A DNA stretch of 64,000 nucleotides from Sisyra terminalis (taxonomy: Eukaryota > Arthropoda > Insecta > Neuroptera > Sisyridae). A program made the translations under genes and the position numbers. The DNA is taken from the NCBI GenBank assembly GCA_958496175.1, contig OY292274.1, positions 51,346,630 through 51,410,629 on the forward strand, given 5' to 3'. The notes below the pieces were generated by a model, which was given only the letters and a program-made list of their open reading frames with translations, was not told where the DNA came from and made no database searches. Below, in pieces: positions 12,641 to 25,845 of the stretch (its first letter is position 1; every line of letters begins with the position of its first letter).

Positions 12641-13137
12641 CGAATATTTTTTTTTGAACTTCTGTTCAAATTTATGTTTATGGTATGATTTTTATATATT
12701 ATTATATTAAATTATACTACATAAATTGGACCGCAATATATCTTATATATTGTATACACAGTATAAACCTTTTGTTCCTCAAATCTCCCTTTTTTCATTT
12801 TTTTTTCTAGATCTTATTCTTGTTGTCCTCTTCTTACTCGTAAATTCCATTGTTTCCTAATCTTCTTCAAAACCTCTAACATCCCTTTAAATTGTTTTTT
12901 TTCCTATCCGTTGTGGTCTTTACCAAAATTCATCTTAATTTTCATATTAGAGTTACTTCCATTTTCTTTACATAAGTCTTCTTAAAAAGTTTCATTTCTT
13001 AAAGCAGGATGTTCGCTGTTATGTTTTAAAAACCCTGCTTTTTACTTAGTTCCTGGTCATACGGTCATTTAAAACATTTATGAAACACTTTCACAATTCC
13101 TTCCTTTTCATCTATATCCTAACTTAACAAATTAGAC

Positions 13138-13437
13138 CAGGGGTGTCAAATTTGCGGCCCGAGATGATCATTTTTTTCAACCCAGTTAGTATATCTGACG
13201 CAAAGTAAAAATAAAATAGAAAGGCAAATTAAAAATGAAACCAGCATATATAATTGTAATATACTTTATTAATAAATAGCAGAACGTAAACAATAATTTA
13301 ACTTTATATATTTTTATTACAATGTACTATTCAAAATAAACACATTTGTTTATATGAACATTGATATTTTTTGCGGCCCTCCTAAAGTTAAGTATTGTTT
13401 ATTTAGCCCAAGTTAGCTTTTGAGTTTTACACCCATG
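13138..13437 (+). mobile_element. hAT MITE, 300 bp
   Basis: The left end CAGGGGTGTCAAATTTGCGG is a typical hAT terminus; the right end is TTTTACACCCATG. Flanking 8-bp duplications are AATTAGAC and AATTAGAT (7 of 8 match). The interior has no ORF. It is the same family as 16259-16672, which lies in the opposite orientation. Confidence 0.7.
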
Positions 13438-16258
13438 AATTAGATGAAGCAGCAACATAGAAACTATATATAAAGAAATTTATATATTATTTATGCATAG
13501 CATTGATTTCACCTTCTTCGGGTGCTCGCTACCAATAATTGTCAACCATTTGACCTCGTCAAAATATAGTGCTATGCACATATTACTATAGTTTCTTTCA
13601 TGTCCGTATTCCTGATATACCATAAACTTACAAATGCACCGTATGCATATAATTGTATCCACGTGTACTTTCGGTACGTTTTACTTCTACAAATTGGGGA
13701 CCCAAACCAAAACTTTTATATTTGTGTAATGTACAAACTACAAAATTTGTAGCTTGTGTGAACTTGAAAATAAACTTATTGTACTTAATACCTAAAAACA
13801 CTATCATAAAACCAAAACTGTTTTTAAAATTATTTCAAAACTAATGCATAGTTTAAACATATCTCAAAATAGTTGTGTCCTCAAGTGAAAATATAATATG
13901 TATATCTGCACCATCACTACCATGCATAGCAAGTAAATTATAAATTGCTGAACTGGTATTTTCTAATAAATATATCAAAAAATAGTTTTGATTGGATTAG
14001 TTTAATCTTCCATTTTCTTTTGTTTTGATGCAACATTACCGGAATAAAATTTTCATCGTAATTGAATATTTTTTTTTAAAATAAGTACCAAGTGGGTATT
14101 TTTGATCAATTTTATACACTCTAGCCCACCTAGCAAAAAAAAAAAATATATAAAAATCTTTCCTCGCTTGATTTCACACAATCAAATTTTGACGTAAAAG
14201 GCGTCCTATATCCATCAAACTACGACATTCTACCATAACGAAATGTTAAAATTTCTATATTCATTTCGTGCTTTACGGTGATAAATATGTCAAGTTTCTC
14301 GACTAAATAATTTATGACCACGTAGGCATTTAGTCGTCTTTTCAAATGATTTTAAACGATAAAGTTCAAAAATAATTTGTCATTCACCAAAATTGGAATC
14401 TAATAGAACGTTTAAGACCTATTAAGATTTTAATTCTGATTTTATTGACTCCTTATAAGGGCATGATGTTCAAAAAAGTCCAAATCAAACATCTTCAAGT
14501 GTTTTAAATTGATAGTTAGAATAGATATGATTTATTTGATATTCCAAGCAAATGATGGGAAATAAATTTAATTTTATTCATAGTCGAGGAATTCCTTTAA
14601 TGAATTTATTTTTAAGTTTCGATCGATTTATAAGACATATGAATTCTGGCCTTCACAATAGTCTTTACTTTTTGTTTAAACTAGAATCGTTTAAAAATAA
14701 ATTCAATGTTATAATATTTCAGTCATTTTAATAGATTTTTTTTGGCTTTTCATTCAAATTTACGTCTCAAGGGATTTAGAAACCTTTTTTTAAATATCGT
14801 TTATGTAAATTGATAGTTAAACTCGCAGAATTTCAATAAATCTGATAAATTAGTAGACAAACAGAACAGTGAAGCCTTGAATTTAATTTTGTCGCCTCCA
14901 TCAAAAGAAAAACCTACAAATATATTTTCAATTTTATTGAAAAACAGTGAATTTTTTTTTGTGATTAAATTTTTATTAGTTTTATGTAAATTATACTTTT
15001 TCAACTTTTTTATTTATAATTGTGTAGTAAGCATTTAGATGCTTATTTTGGTTTCACTTTAAAATTCGCAATCGTAATATCGAACCCAATATTCCTTCAA
15101 TCGTAACTTAATATATTAAGCTCATAATGTTGTATACACTATACAGGCTTGGCAGTTTTAATTATTAGGTACTTATAACATATAAGTTTTACGCTTCCTT
15201 TTGTTAGGAAAAGTAAAATATTTAATTTGGCCACCAAACAAAGACATGCATAAAGTAAACTGGTAAAGCGCAGGCGTCAATTGTACAAAATTTTCCGGAA
15301 AACGAAAAATGTATAGTTATTATAGTTATATGTATAATTATTTGTTATTTGTTTTACTCGATACTAGAGACATTTAATAAACCCATTCATCAATAATTTC
15401 ATTGACAATTTTTAAAAGAAAAGTGTAATAGATGTCCTGGAAAGCTTTTTCTTCTCCTAAACCCAAAACATAAAATCGTGTTTTAGATTGTTTAAATTAC
15501 AAACTAGTGTAACATGCAGTACAATATTCCTAAAATTCATACGATGAATTACAAAAGAGAAACCCGGAAATTTGATAAGATTAATAAAAAGCATGACATT
15601 TTTAATATCGTTTCATTCTACATAACTTTTGGATTCCCAATATCCCTGGTAGGAATTTATAGTTAGTCCAGGTCTGGCCCAAGACTGGCTTAGCTCCGAA
15701 ATGATATCCATGGGCCAGGTCTAGCGACCAGTCTTAAATTCATCTAAAATTCAAAAACAAAAATCTAGGGAATAAACATGTCGATTTTTATGACTCAAAA
15801 TAATATAAAACTATATAAAACCCTATAATTTGTTTACTTATCTTGGTTAAACTCTGACGTCGACGCTTAGCCAAGCCTGGGACGAGACTTGTATGCCAAG
15901 GCTTGGCAATTAACAATTGGCCCTGTTGTGAGTATAATTTATGCGTTTCCACATGTAATGTAGAGCCACCAAAGGATGAAAAGCCGTTTTTTATCAAATA
16001 ATTTGAATCATACTTTATGTAATAGGGCACCAACCTGTATACACAACCATTATTGAGCTATTAAAATTAAAATTGAATAAAATAAGTATTACTGCCTATA
16101 TATAATTTCTGGCTCAATATTATTTTGAAAATTACTTTTTTATTAAAAGGGCTTTTTTACTAAAGGAACAATTGCACTATAAAATAAAATGAAGGTCTTT
16201 AAACTAAAATATTGTTGTATCTGTTATTACAGCCTTTTACTAATCATTTACTGTAAAT

Positions 16259-16672
16259 CTGGGATGTCAAACTCAAAAGCTTAGTTGGGCCCAATAAACA
16301 AGGCTTAACTTTAGGTTAGCCGCAAAAAAATCAATGTTCATTAAAACAATTGTTTTTATTTTTAATAGTACATTGTAATAAACGTAATGTAAAGTTAAAT
16401 TTTTGTTTACGTCCTGATAAATCTTTTCTCTATCTAGCCTATTTCGGTAGAAATTTTACTGGCCAAGATTACTTTCAAAATTAACTCAACGTGAGCGTTA
16501 TTAATACTGTTTAGTATAGTTTATAAATAAAGTATATTATTATTTTATATGTTGGTTTTCGTTTGTAATTCACATTTCCGTTTTATTTTTACTTTGCGTC
16601 GGATATGTTATCTGAATATGCTATACTGGGCCGCGAAAATGTTCATTCCGGGTCGTGAGTTTGACATCGCTA
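16259..16672 (-). mobile_element. hAT MITE, 414 bp, opposite orientation
   Basis: It begins CTGGGATGTCAAACTCAAAA and ends GAGTTTGACATCGCTA, with flanking CTGTAAAT and CTTTAAAT (7 of 8 match). It shares TTTTACTTTGCGTC, GGGCCGC and other blocks with the MITE at 13138-13437 in reverse complement. It has no ORF. Confidence 0.65.
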
Positions 16673-17153
16673 CTTTAAATGTTTACAATTACCATAATCT
16701 TTCAAGCTTATTTAATTATTAGACCATTTTTTGGAAAAAAGATTTTTAAAAGACTATGGGTATACTGTTTACATTCTAAGCACCATAAATGATATCACTC
16801 TTTGGGGCAAAGGGTAGGATAAATATGACAGTAAATTCAGCGAATTTTAAATTTTGTCATATAACGCGATCAAATCTTGAAAAAATATTTAAAATGTTAC
16901 TTTTACCAATATATTAAATTTGAACATAACAGTATTATAGTATCACGTAGCTTTGCAAAGATGAAGGATTAATGAAATGTAACATAGGAAATTAGAGTCT
17001 TTCAATTTTATATATAGTGTGACATAATACATTAAGATTCAAATACATTCCTAAAGTTTTATTTATTCTTCCTCGTTAGTTGTATAAAATGCTTAGATAT
17101 AACTAAGATTAAATGATTGTAAAACTGTACTTATACCATATATTTTTTTCCAG

Positions 17154-18082
17154 AAAGTACGCCTGACCCGTTGATACGGACAGAAGTTGCGCCGCCTGAA
17201 GCCAAATGTCCAGAAGATAGTCAACTTTTGCCCAACGGTGTCTGCGAATGTTTGTCGTGCAGCACGGTTCACTGTGGTGAGGGTGAACGTGCCGTGATTG
17301 TGGGTGAAAGTTTAAATCGTCCAGGTCAATGTTGCCCGATTTACGATTGCCAAACAGCGTCCCAAAACCGTTCCTGCGAAACTAAAGACAACATCATCTA
17401 CGCCAACAAAGCATCCTGGACCTCAAACTGCCTGCACTGTAACTGCAACAATGGTTTGATTCTATGTTCAGAAATTGAAAATTGCCACAACAGCACCAAC
17501 TTAATGATACATCCAAAAACATGCCTCACTGAAAACGGGGTCGTTTATAAACACAATGAAAAGTGGTCCAAAGATCAATGCACAAACTGCACTTGTGTCG
17601 ACGGCGAAATTAAATGTATGGCCCATTTTTGCGAAATCGACCAAACCGTGGTAGCGAATTGTAAGCCTTTACTCAATTGTCATTTGCAATGCCTATATGG
17701 TTTCGGACAAAACAGTAAAGGTTGCGATGTTTGCGAATGTGGCTTAAGCCCACAAGCGATGGAAATCTTAAAATCCACAAATATGACAATCGATGACTTA
17801 TACAAAATCTTGCATTTGATAAAAGAAAAAAACATAACCGATCCCATAATAAATTCAGTTCCAAATTGCGATCAAACTAGAACGATTTATGTTTTAGCTA
17901 GTTCAGTTTTTCTGCTTGTCTTATTAATAATACTGTTGTTAAATTGTTGCTACTATTATCGGAAACACAAACTTCATATTACAAAAATGGAAGTTTGCAA
18001 ACCCGATTTGCATTTATATGAACATGTATCAAATTATGATTCAAGTGCAACTTACAAATATCACAATGAAACGATTAAATAA
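17154..18082 (+). CDS. CRIM1/crimpy-like membrane protein, terminal exon
   Basis: This is a last coding exon, not a complete gene. A pyrimidine-rich acceptor (TTTTTTTCCAG) ends at 17153; the first two bases finish a split codon and the frame stays open to TAA at 18080-18082. Counting from codon 17171 as residue 1, Cys-rich von Willebrand C-type segments lie at about 13-60, 69-105 and 118-154. An antistasin-like repeat follows at 164-190 (CLYGF, GCDVCEC), then a transmembrane helix at about 239-263 and a 40-residue basic, Tyr-containing cytoplasmic tail. N-glycosylation sites are at N66, N107, N139, N204 and N221. This order matches the C-terminal part of CRIM1-type proteins, which bind BMP/TGF-beta ligands at the cell surface; Drosophila crimpy acts in motor neurons. 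There is no start codon in the exon. Orthology is likely but was not tested against a database. Confidence 0.85.
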
Positions 18083-18160
18083 ACATTTTTCCTAATTTTC
18101 TTGACATTATGACAAAAAAAATCAAAAGAATTCAAGCATATTTTTTCAGAAAATCAAAAA

Positions 18161-18166
18161 AATAAA
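18161..18166 (+). promoter_or_regulatory. Polyadenylation signal AATAAA
   Basis: AATAAA lies 79 bases after the stop of the CRIM1-like exon, a normal distance for a short insect 3' UTR. Its use is inferred. Confidence 0.5.
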
Positions 18167-18174
18167 TAGATACT

Positions 18175-18408
18175 TTAATCTGGTAGATTTGTGATAATGG
18201 GGTGCACTACGTTGGAAGGGATCGTTAAAAGTATACGTAGCCAACTGAACATTCCATATAGACTTACTGAAAGAATTGCGTGATAAGTCAAACTATTTGT
18301 TAAAGCTTGCGAACTAGAAATAAATTTACTAGATTTTTTAACATCTGGACTTAGATTGCATAAAATTTTTACCGACATGACGATTTGCTCATCGAATTTC
18401 TTGTTCAT
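18175..18408 (-). CDS. Doubtful small ORF, 77 residues
   Basis: An ATG with an A-rich context (AAAATAAAATG) opens a 77-codon frame ending in TAA just past the CRIM1-like polyadenylation signal. Residues 1-46 are hydrophilic and 47-65 hydrophobic (ILSVSLYGMFSWLRILLTI), so a single membrane segment is possible. I do not recognise it. A strong donor-like sequence, TCA|GTAAGT, sits inside the frame; that would instead suggest a first exon, but no partner exon is evident. Codon use is less AT-biased than the spacer. It may be a small gene in tail-to-tail overlap with the CRIM1-like gene, or chance. Confidence 0.2.
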   Translation of the reverse strand: MNKKFDEQIVMSVKILCNLSPDVKKSSKFISSSQALTNSLTYHAILSVSLYGMFSWLRILLTIPSNVVHPIITNLPD

Positions 18409-21400
18409 TTTATTTTGTCACTTGGCAAACGTTTTGAATTCCACTTGCTTCATTAACCATATCCAAAGCTGTTTATTCACTATTGTCTAAAACGACAGAC
18501 TAAAATCTACAAATTTTAATAATTGATATAAAAATCTGACTAACTAATAAAAATTGGAAAAATAGTTAGCAATGAAAAAATTTCTTACATAATAAATCAC
18601 ATGTAACTTTGTAACCCGTTATTTTGGTGTACAAACCTTAAGAAATGGAGATATTCTTGTGTTAATTTTTTTTTTCTTTGAATAGAATATATTTTTGTTT
18701 AAATTTTAGCACACACCCACTGGTTTAAGTAAATAGTTTTTTCTTCTTTATAAAAGTTCGATTCTATTTTCTAAACTACTGGTGATTTCTCCACGTATTG
18801 AATCTCATTGGTATATGTTTATTGAATATATTTTGCCCACATCAAATGATTATACTATTGTGAATAAGTGATTTGTGAGATTTTTAACTTTAAGATAGAT
18901 ATTTATTGTTTATTTTATTTTTATTATTTAGAGAAAACCCATTAACAATGCAAAAATGTTTTGATATTTACTTAAGAACTGGAATGCCAAATTCTTGAGT
19001 TCCGGTTAATCTTTCGTTGAAAATGTAAATAAAGTATGAAGATAAATTCTTCAATGCCGAAAAACGGAATTTTCAAATTTAACACATTGGTTTATCATTT
19101 TTAAATAGTAAATAACTTAAGAATTTTTATATTGTACCATATTATAATCTTCCTCACAGTTTGCAGTCATCTAAAACTAGTATTATAAATTCTTTGCAAA
19201 GATATAATATGTTATTCAACCGATATCTTATATTTTTTTTAAATTTCTAATAATATAGTTCCTTACAGGTGAATTCATTTGTAGAGTAATAATTTCATTT
19301 TAAATAATGTAGGTATAATTATACAACTTTTTTAATTATTAAATCAACAGTTTTTCCATTATTTCTTTTAAATCCATTATTATGTACATACGAGAAGAGT
19401 ATTAAATTTTTTCGTTAGTACTCCATTTTTAACCAAATTTAATGTTTGCATTACCAATTGTTGAAAAGTAGAACAAGACAAAATGTCATTATATATATTT
19501 ATGTAAGTTCAAGATTTGCACATTTAAAATATTAAGCAGGCAAAGTATACATACAGTGAACCATTTCAATAGACTTAATGCAACATACTTATGAAAAATA
19601 GTTTCTTCAATAGAAAACTCTCATGAAAATTTCATTGCTAAAGTTGAGTTTATTTTATCTCCACATATGGAAACCAATTACCTTGAAGAAAATATTAGCT
19701 TAGATCATGGTCTTACTTAATCGTTACCAGTATGTATTTTTCTGCAAAAGAAAAATCAAAAAATAACTTTTATTAGAAGCTACTTTTTCCAGAATAAAAT
19801 GTTTCACTTTTAAAAAGTATATAAATTATATCTTTATAATATTCGTACGTTAATGCTCCAATGCAAAAACTGTTTTGATTTTTTTGTTTCATTTTTTTTA
19901 CTATTCAAATTCAATCACACGAAATTAAAATCTTTCTTTCGAGTACATTTTCACAGAATTTTCCGCTAATTTATTAAGATAACACAAATGATAAGCTTCG
20001 TAAACAAACTGAAGAATTTTCAAATATTTTTCTTTACATTTCAGACGGTTATTATCAGAAAATAAATTTCGTTTTCAATGCTATATCACTTAAAATATCA
20101 ATATGTTAAAAAAAAAAACATTAGTTGCATGAAAAGTATAACACGATGATAAATGTTATTTAAGTGTATTAGATTGAGTATTACAATTTTAACTTATATT
20201 AATTAAAATAATATTATAATCGACTGTATAAATTATTTCGTGATATGAGCAAGGCTTGGTCGGGTCGATTGACATTGAATTTTTGAAGGTTTTTTTTTTG
20301 CAATCTTCATTTCAAGCCTTGTTTCGTTTAAATTTTATCGAGGAGGTGTACAAATTGCATGATGAAGTATTTGGAATGTTTCATGTACAGGCCTATTCTT
20401 ATAAGGAATTTAAATTATGTAAATATTTATTTTTAGTTTTATTTGTTCCTTATAAGTTTGAGAGTCGTTCCTTATTTTATTCTATAACTTTATTTAATTA
20501 ATAATTATTTATAATATTGTCTTTTTATTTTTTTTATAATTAGATCTCAGATTGTTATTTAATCACTGATAATATTAAAAACAATGTGTAAGTGTTATTA
20601 CTATAGTCGTTTTATACAAACCATTTGTACATCAAAAAAATAATCACTATAAATTTATTTTGAACTATTTTTTTTCGAACCTAAATTAATTGCTGTTGAT
20701 AAAACTATCAAATTATGTTATTCCTTGCCACTTATTCTATAGTTTCAAATATGGTTTGCATACGTAAGGCTATAGTTATTGTATGTCAGTATTATTGAGT
20801 TTAGCACACATAAATTTAAGTTCTGCGAAAATATTATTATCAACATCAGTTTATAAATTAACTATTAAAAAATAAAATCTGTTTACTAATGCTTTGATCG
20901 GATTTGGAATTGAGTATAAAAGTCAACACTAAATCATTGAATAATTATTTATGTAAAAAAAAAACAATTTTTAAATTTTACATCTCGCTACGTATGTAGA
21001 TGTATAGCGATAGTTTTTCAAGTTCCATATAATACTGTAGTGATTAAGTTTGTAATAAATAACTCGTTTTTATTTAAAATATGTATTCATCATTTTCATC
21101 TATATTGTAAAATTTATGTAAGCAGGTAAAACAACTTACATTTATTGTGTTTGTGTTCATTTATTGATAATTCGATTATATTTTAAAACACAATTAGCAA
21201 AATACAATACACGATTGCAATGAATATTTATTATGGGTATAATATTATCTGCAAATAAGACAATTTATTTCAATAAAATTAATTTTCAATTTAATAAATA
21301 TGTTTTTTTTAAAGCAATACTTAAAATTCCTATTATTATACACTTTCAGAATCTTTTGTCCTGAATTGTTTTAATTTGAACAACCTTACCATCAATAATT

Positions 21401-21839
21401 AGTGAGTAACTAAAGATCAGAGATCTACAAATCAAAGGTAAGATTTATTCTTTACTAGTTTTATATAAAAAAAACTTATCTTTTAATATCAAATCGATAG
21501 CTTGATTTATAAAATGCTAATTTATAAATGGATTTAAATGTAAGGCAATTGCTTTTATTAGCTATTAATGATTTACAATATGCTTTTTTTAAATATACTT
21601 TTCCAAAAATTATTTTGATGTTTTCCTTTTTTTAACCATAATTTATTTATTTTCAATAATGTTATGTAAGAATACGAAATTAAAAATTTGTAACTTGTAA
21701 GTTATTGAATTGATTGAATTCAAAATATTTCAGCAATTGATTTGTGAAGAGATGTGATATATCAGTGTGTCTGTAAATGTTTTGTTTATTAACTCTAATA
21801 AATTATCATGACAATTGTACCAACAATATTCCAAGTAAG

Positions 21840-22400
21840 AACAACGCCATTATGTTGCAAAAAATTAAACGTATCTTTCTGGTACGTAATCAAGCAGCAA
21901 TAAAAAGTCTAAAACTATATCGCATCAATTCCAAATCAGTTTGGGACTGCAAACAACTTGTCTCTTAGCTATAGATGGCTATAGATATCCAACAATGTAA
22001 CATCGGCTTTACGGGTAATGAGAAAATCGGTAGATTCAAGTATATCATTCTTAGTTCAGAGTCATATATAAACCTGTCAAACTGCACAACAATAAATCTC
22101 ATTGCTGGGTGGACTCAGGAAGAGATACTTAAGCTTTTAATAAAGAATATCTCTAAGAAGCATTACAAAACGCTTTTAAATTTAAGAAGGAAGTATTACG
22201 ATAATAACAGATTTTTTCTAAAGGCACTGAGGAATCTGAGAAAAAAGCTATACACAATTGGTATATGATAAGCTCAGGAAATGTGAAAATGAGAAAGAAA
22301 CAACTTCTTATATTCTAATTCGTTGCCCATATTCTGAGGGAAGCGGACTCATTTTAATAAAGTTACAGGAAATAGCAAATATCTATAGAGACTCAATAAA
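21840..22400 (+). pseudogene. Decayed non-LTR retrotransposon RNase H domain
   Basis: About 21888-21960 reads QAAIKSLKLYRINSKSVWDC, like the (DS)QAALKAL..YRINSKLVWDC stretch of insect retroelement RNase H domains. A stop interrupts the frame at 21966. The next piece has GFTGNEKIGRF, the worn form of the GNEKAD motif. A frameshift near 22265 leads to CENEKETTSYILIRCPYS, a damaged C-terminal zinc knuckle with His replaced by Tyr. With stops, a frameshift and lost catalytic residues, it cannot be functional. The family call rests on recalled motifs. Confidence 0.6.
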
Positions 22401-25400
22401 TAGCCTTTAAAATGTACTTTATCCGCAAATCATATCGCATAGAACTAGGAATAATGCTGAAATTCAATGGAACGTAGTGTAGAGGAAATTCAATTCAGAA
22501 AAGCAAATTTTATAGGACTTATTCATCGCAAGAACTATTTACATTTAATCATCTTACATAAATGTTTACAAACGAATTAAGTATGATTCACTTTTTATTG
22601 TACTAAACTTCCATTTTTTGTGTGTTCTAGCATTGCATTTATTGTAAAATTGCGACCAACTTTTCTTACAAATATAAAAAGTAATTATTTCTTACAAAAT
22701 TAACCAAAAGTTTTCCAGCTCCATAGACTCCAAATTTTCATTTGATGCTTTTTTTATACAATTTATCGGATAAAATACAAGTATTCTTTTTCTTAGAAGC
22801 AATTTATATTTTTATGAGTATAGATAAACCATTTAAGTTTTAATTTATCTCAGACGGATCACTCTTTATTTTTCTTTTCTTTTTTGATAAGATCTCAATA
22901 AATGTGAGCATCAATCACCGTAGATGGGAAGAATTCGAAACCAATTTAAATTTATTGCAACCTTATAAAAAAATGTTTGATCTTTCAAAATAACAGACAT
23001 TATAAATTGAAATTTTTTGCCAATTATAAGTAAATTATTTATAAGTTCAAAAATAGTCGCTACTACGTTAAATTTAGCAAAAAAGTACAATAGTTACTAA
23101 TAGCCTTGGCCTAGCTCATAATCTCAGGGTTATTTAAGCAAATTTTATACGTAAGTATATTTATAAGAAAGAAATTTTGCATTGTTTCATTTTCAAATAT
23201 GAAACGGGATTTTTTTATGAAAGTTTTTCGTCTTTTCGTTGAAAATGTAGAGTAGATGGAAAACCTGTATTTATAAATACACACCTTGTAATCACCATAA
23301 GTCAATAACTGGTGTTTTCGATTTATATTTTAGCGCCCACGAAGAAATATTACAATCATTTATTAGTAGGTATATCTTACTATTCGCTTAGAGACTTTAT
23401 TAACTAATGTCGGCGATAAAATATTATGTTAACCAAATATTCTTGTCAAATATTTCCAACTGAAAATATCATTTCAGTCGAATGTCATCTCTGGCATTTC
23501 ACAATCCATGAAACTAGTTTGACCTTTATAATTGCATTAATTTTTTAATTAATTAAAAAATCACGACTACGGTGAATAAATGTTGAGATTTTCTCATAAA
23601 ATCTTTTATTTTATATTAAGTCTGTCAAAGTATATAAAATGTAAATGATGAGCCATGCATTTTCTTCTATTGTACGCTGTCAGCAATCACTTGATGTATG
23701 TTATAACACTTTATAGTAACCGATAAAATTTGTATAGTGCAAACAACTATTACGATTGTAATTATAATCTGAATAACAATTCAAAACGGGAACAGTATTC
23801 ATAACATTGAATATTATGGTTTTGATAATTAATTAGAGCTTATCTTGAAAGAAAACTGTTCAATTTATTATTTAATAAATAAATATATCACTTATAATAG
23901 CATTCATATATTGTATCTACATCTTTATTTATACGTTCTTGGTTATTTCCTTTGAGATTTGCAATAGTTAAATACTTTAAGTATACTTTAGCTTAAAGGT
24001 GTTTGTTAAGTTGTTTAGTTTTCAATTTTTTCAAACAAAGAGAAAGTAAAGTAGTTCAATTCCATTTATTTCTTATTAAGTTGTTTCGAGTGCAAAAACC
24101 AGCCGCAAAGGATGAATTACTGAAGTAATTTTTATTTTGTTATTGAAACCATTTATCATTCTTAAATTTGTATGTTACAGATTAATTTATGCTAAAGCCA
24201 CTTATTTATTTTTTCGTGAACGAAACAAGACTAAACAATTGGGAAATAACAATCGGAAAAAAATTAAATAAGAATTTACAAAAACCAGATTTGTTTTTGA
24301 ATGTCTCAATATTTATCAAACAATCTGAAAAAATTTAATCATTTTTAAAATATGTTGAAACTTTATCTTTATGTCACTAATTTAGTGCAATAAATCAATT
24401 TACACTGAAGCAAAAAGTATTTTTTTGAATATTAGTTTTATTCCTGGGATAAGTTTTGTGAATTAGTATTTTTTTTCAGATTTTTTTTGTTCCTATTTTC
24501 AGGATACCAGATACTCAATTTCCTTTCTTTCCTACTCCTGATCAAAGCTTTAACTTCGTCCATGGAATCCTGAGAGTTAAACAATACCAATTGGAATTTA
24601 CATATGTAAATGAATGTGCAATATATATTTATGGATCCTTTAAGATTAATAGCAGGAAGATTACCTTTGATAGCCTAAATTATATTTTATTTTTGTTGAA
24701 TAGAAAAGAATTGAAATATAAATGAAGACAAATATGCATCTACAAAGCATTAAAGTAAAGATTGTACATCCCACATAATATATTTCTACAATAAAGCTAT
24801 GTTACAACCAACTCGCGATTATTCAAAAAGTTTGGTTTTGCGTAATCTGATAATGGAAACTAATTTCAACATGATAAAATCATATTATGAAGATATTTTC
24901 GATTGATTAATAAAAAAATAATAAATATGTAAAAACTATCAAAATGAATAAGAGATACATTTTCCTTTTGTAGTCAATTTTGGATGAAACTTTATAAAAT
25001 TGTCCAAGAACGTAGCTTCCAGATGTATTGTTTTCTCTGGAACTTAACTACACTCAAGATAGTTAAACTAACCGAGATGAAGAACTTAAGCAAATGTTAG
25101 CAGTTGAAGAACAAATAACAGTTATTCAGACATTGAATTATTACTGAATAATTCAGCACTGGAATTATTCACTTCAAATTTATTGAATTGTTGTCCAACC
25201 AGCTACTTTGGTCTGCTACCTGGAAGAACTTACATTAGAGGGTCTAATATGTGAAGAGGTACAGATGTATCCTCAGGCTACAGTTACCAATTATTGAGAT
25301 ACCGTTTCTAGTTTGATTTGATATGGTTTTCTTATCATTTTGCTACTGTATTCTTATCAAATCAATTATCATTAATCCTTGAAAGGTGAAGGCAATTGCA

Positions 25401-25845
25401 ATTTTATTTTCCACTTCAATATGATTTATTTCCTTATGATATAGTACCCACCCAAAATTTAATTGGTTACGATTAACCAAATCCATTAGCTTATTTTGAC
25501 ATTCCTATATTAGCATGCCCTAGCGATTTTTGAATAATAAATATTTAATTTAAAGAAAAAAAATATTTGAAATTCTTTCAATTATTTTTCCTTATTTTTT
25601 TCCAATCGTTGTATCAGTAATTGAAACAAATTATAAGAATCTGACGCAAATGGTCATTGAATTAACATACATAATCTTTATAATTAATAAATACATGAAT
25701 GCATTTATTTGATCTAAATACATAATAAATTTCGAACTAATTTAAACCTTGAGAAATTATTGCTTAAGAAATTAATCTGTTCCGCATTTCTTGCAAACAT
25801 CTCTTTTGATAATTTTTTATTTTACAATGTTCATAATTTTATTAT

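Larger units (their letters stand above)
12324..12761. mobile_element. Palindromic Penelope-like non-autonomous element, copy 1
   Basis: A 12-bp direct repeat, TATAAACCTTTT, flanks it (12312-12323 and 12762-12773). The element starts with a leader of about 40 nt (AATCAATATAAG... CGCTGACTTTGAACAG). Two inverted arms follow, running from CTGTGTATACAATATAT to ATATATTGTATACACAG. Each arm contains a hammerhead-like core facing outward. There is no ORF. The long target duplication, one-sided leader and hammerheads fit a Penelope-like (pseudo-LTR) origin rather than a DNA transposon. Confidence 0.7.
1..17153 (+). other. Large intron upstream of the CRIM1-like terminal exon
   Basis: The exon at 17154 begins with a splice acceptor and no upstream piece of this window reads as a cysteine-rich exon, so the whole left part is taken as intron of that gene. 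It contains the repeats listed separately. The stretches 1-810, 1710-4391, 5481-7442, 8736-12323, 12774-13137, 13438-16258 and 16673-17140 are AT-rich with only short chance ORFs and no gene I can support. The exon spacing is inferred; upstream exons are off the window. Confidence 0.6.

Noticed and set aside
15640..15930. GC-richer patch with CCAGGTCT, GCCAAGCCT and CCAAGGCTTGGC motifs
   Set aside because: It may be an old repeat, but no ends, duplications or second copy were found.
20256..20501. 81-codon plus-strand frame
   Set aside because: Hydrophobic, unrecognised and without splice or start support; probably chance.
25000..25310. A less AT-rich stretch with a short frame reading YLEELTLEGLICEE
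   Set aside because: It briefly recalls a cyclin-type helix, but the surrounding frames are broken and no cyclin motif follows; too weak to annotate.
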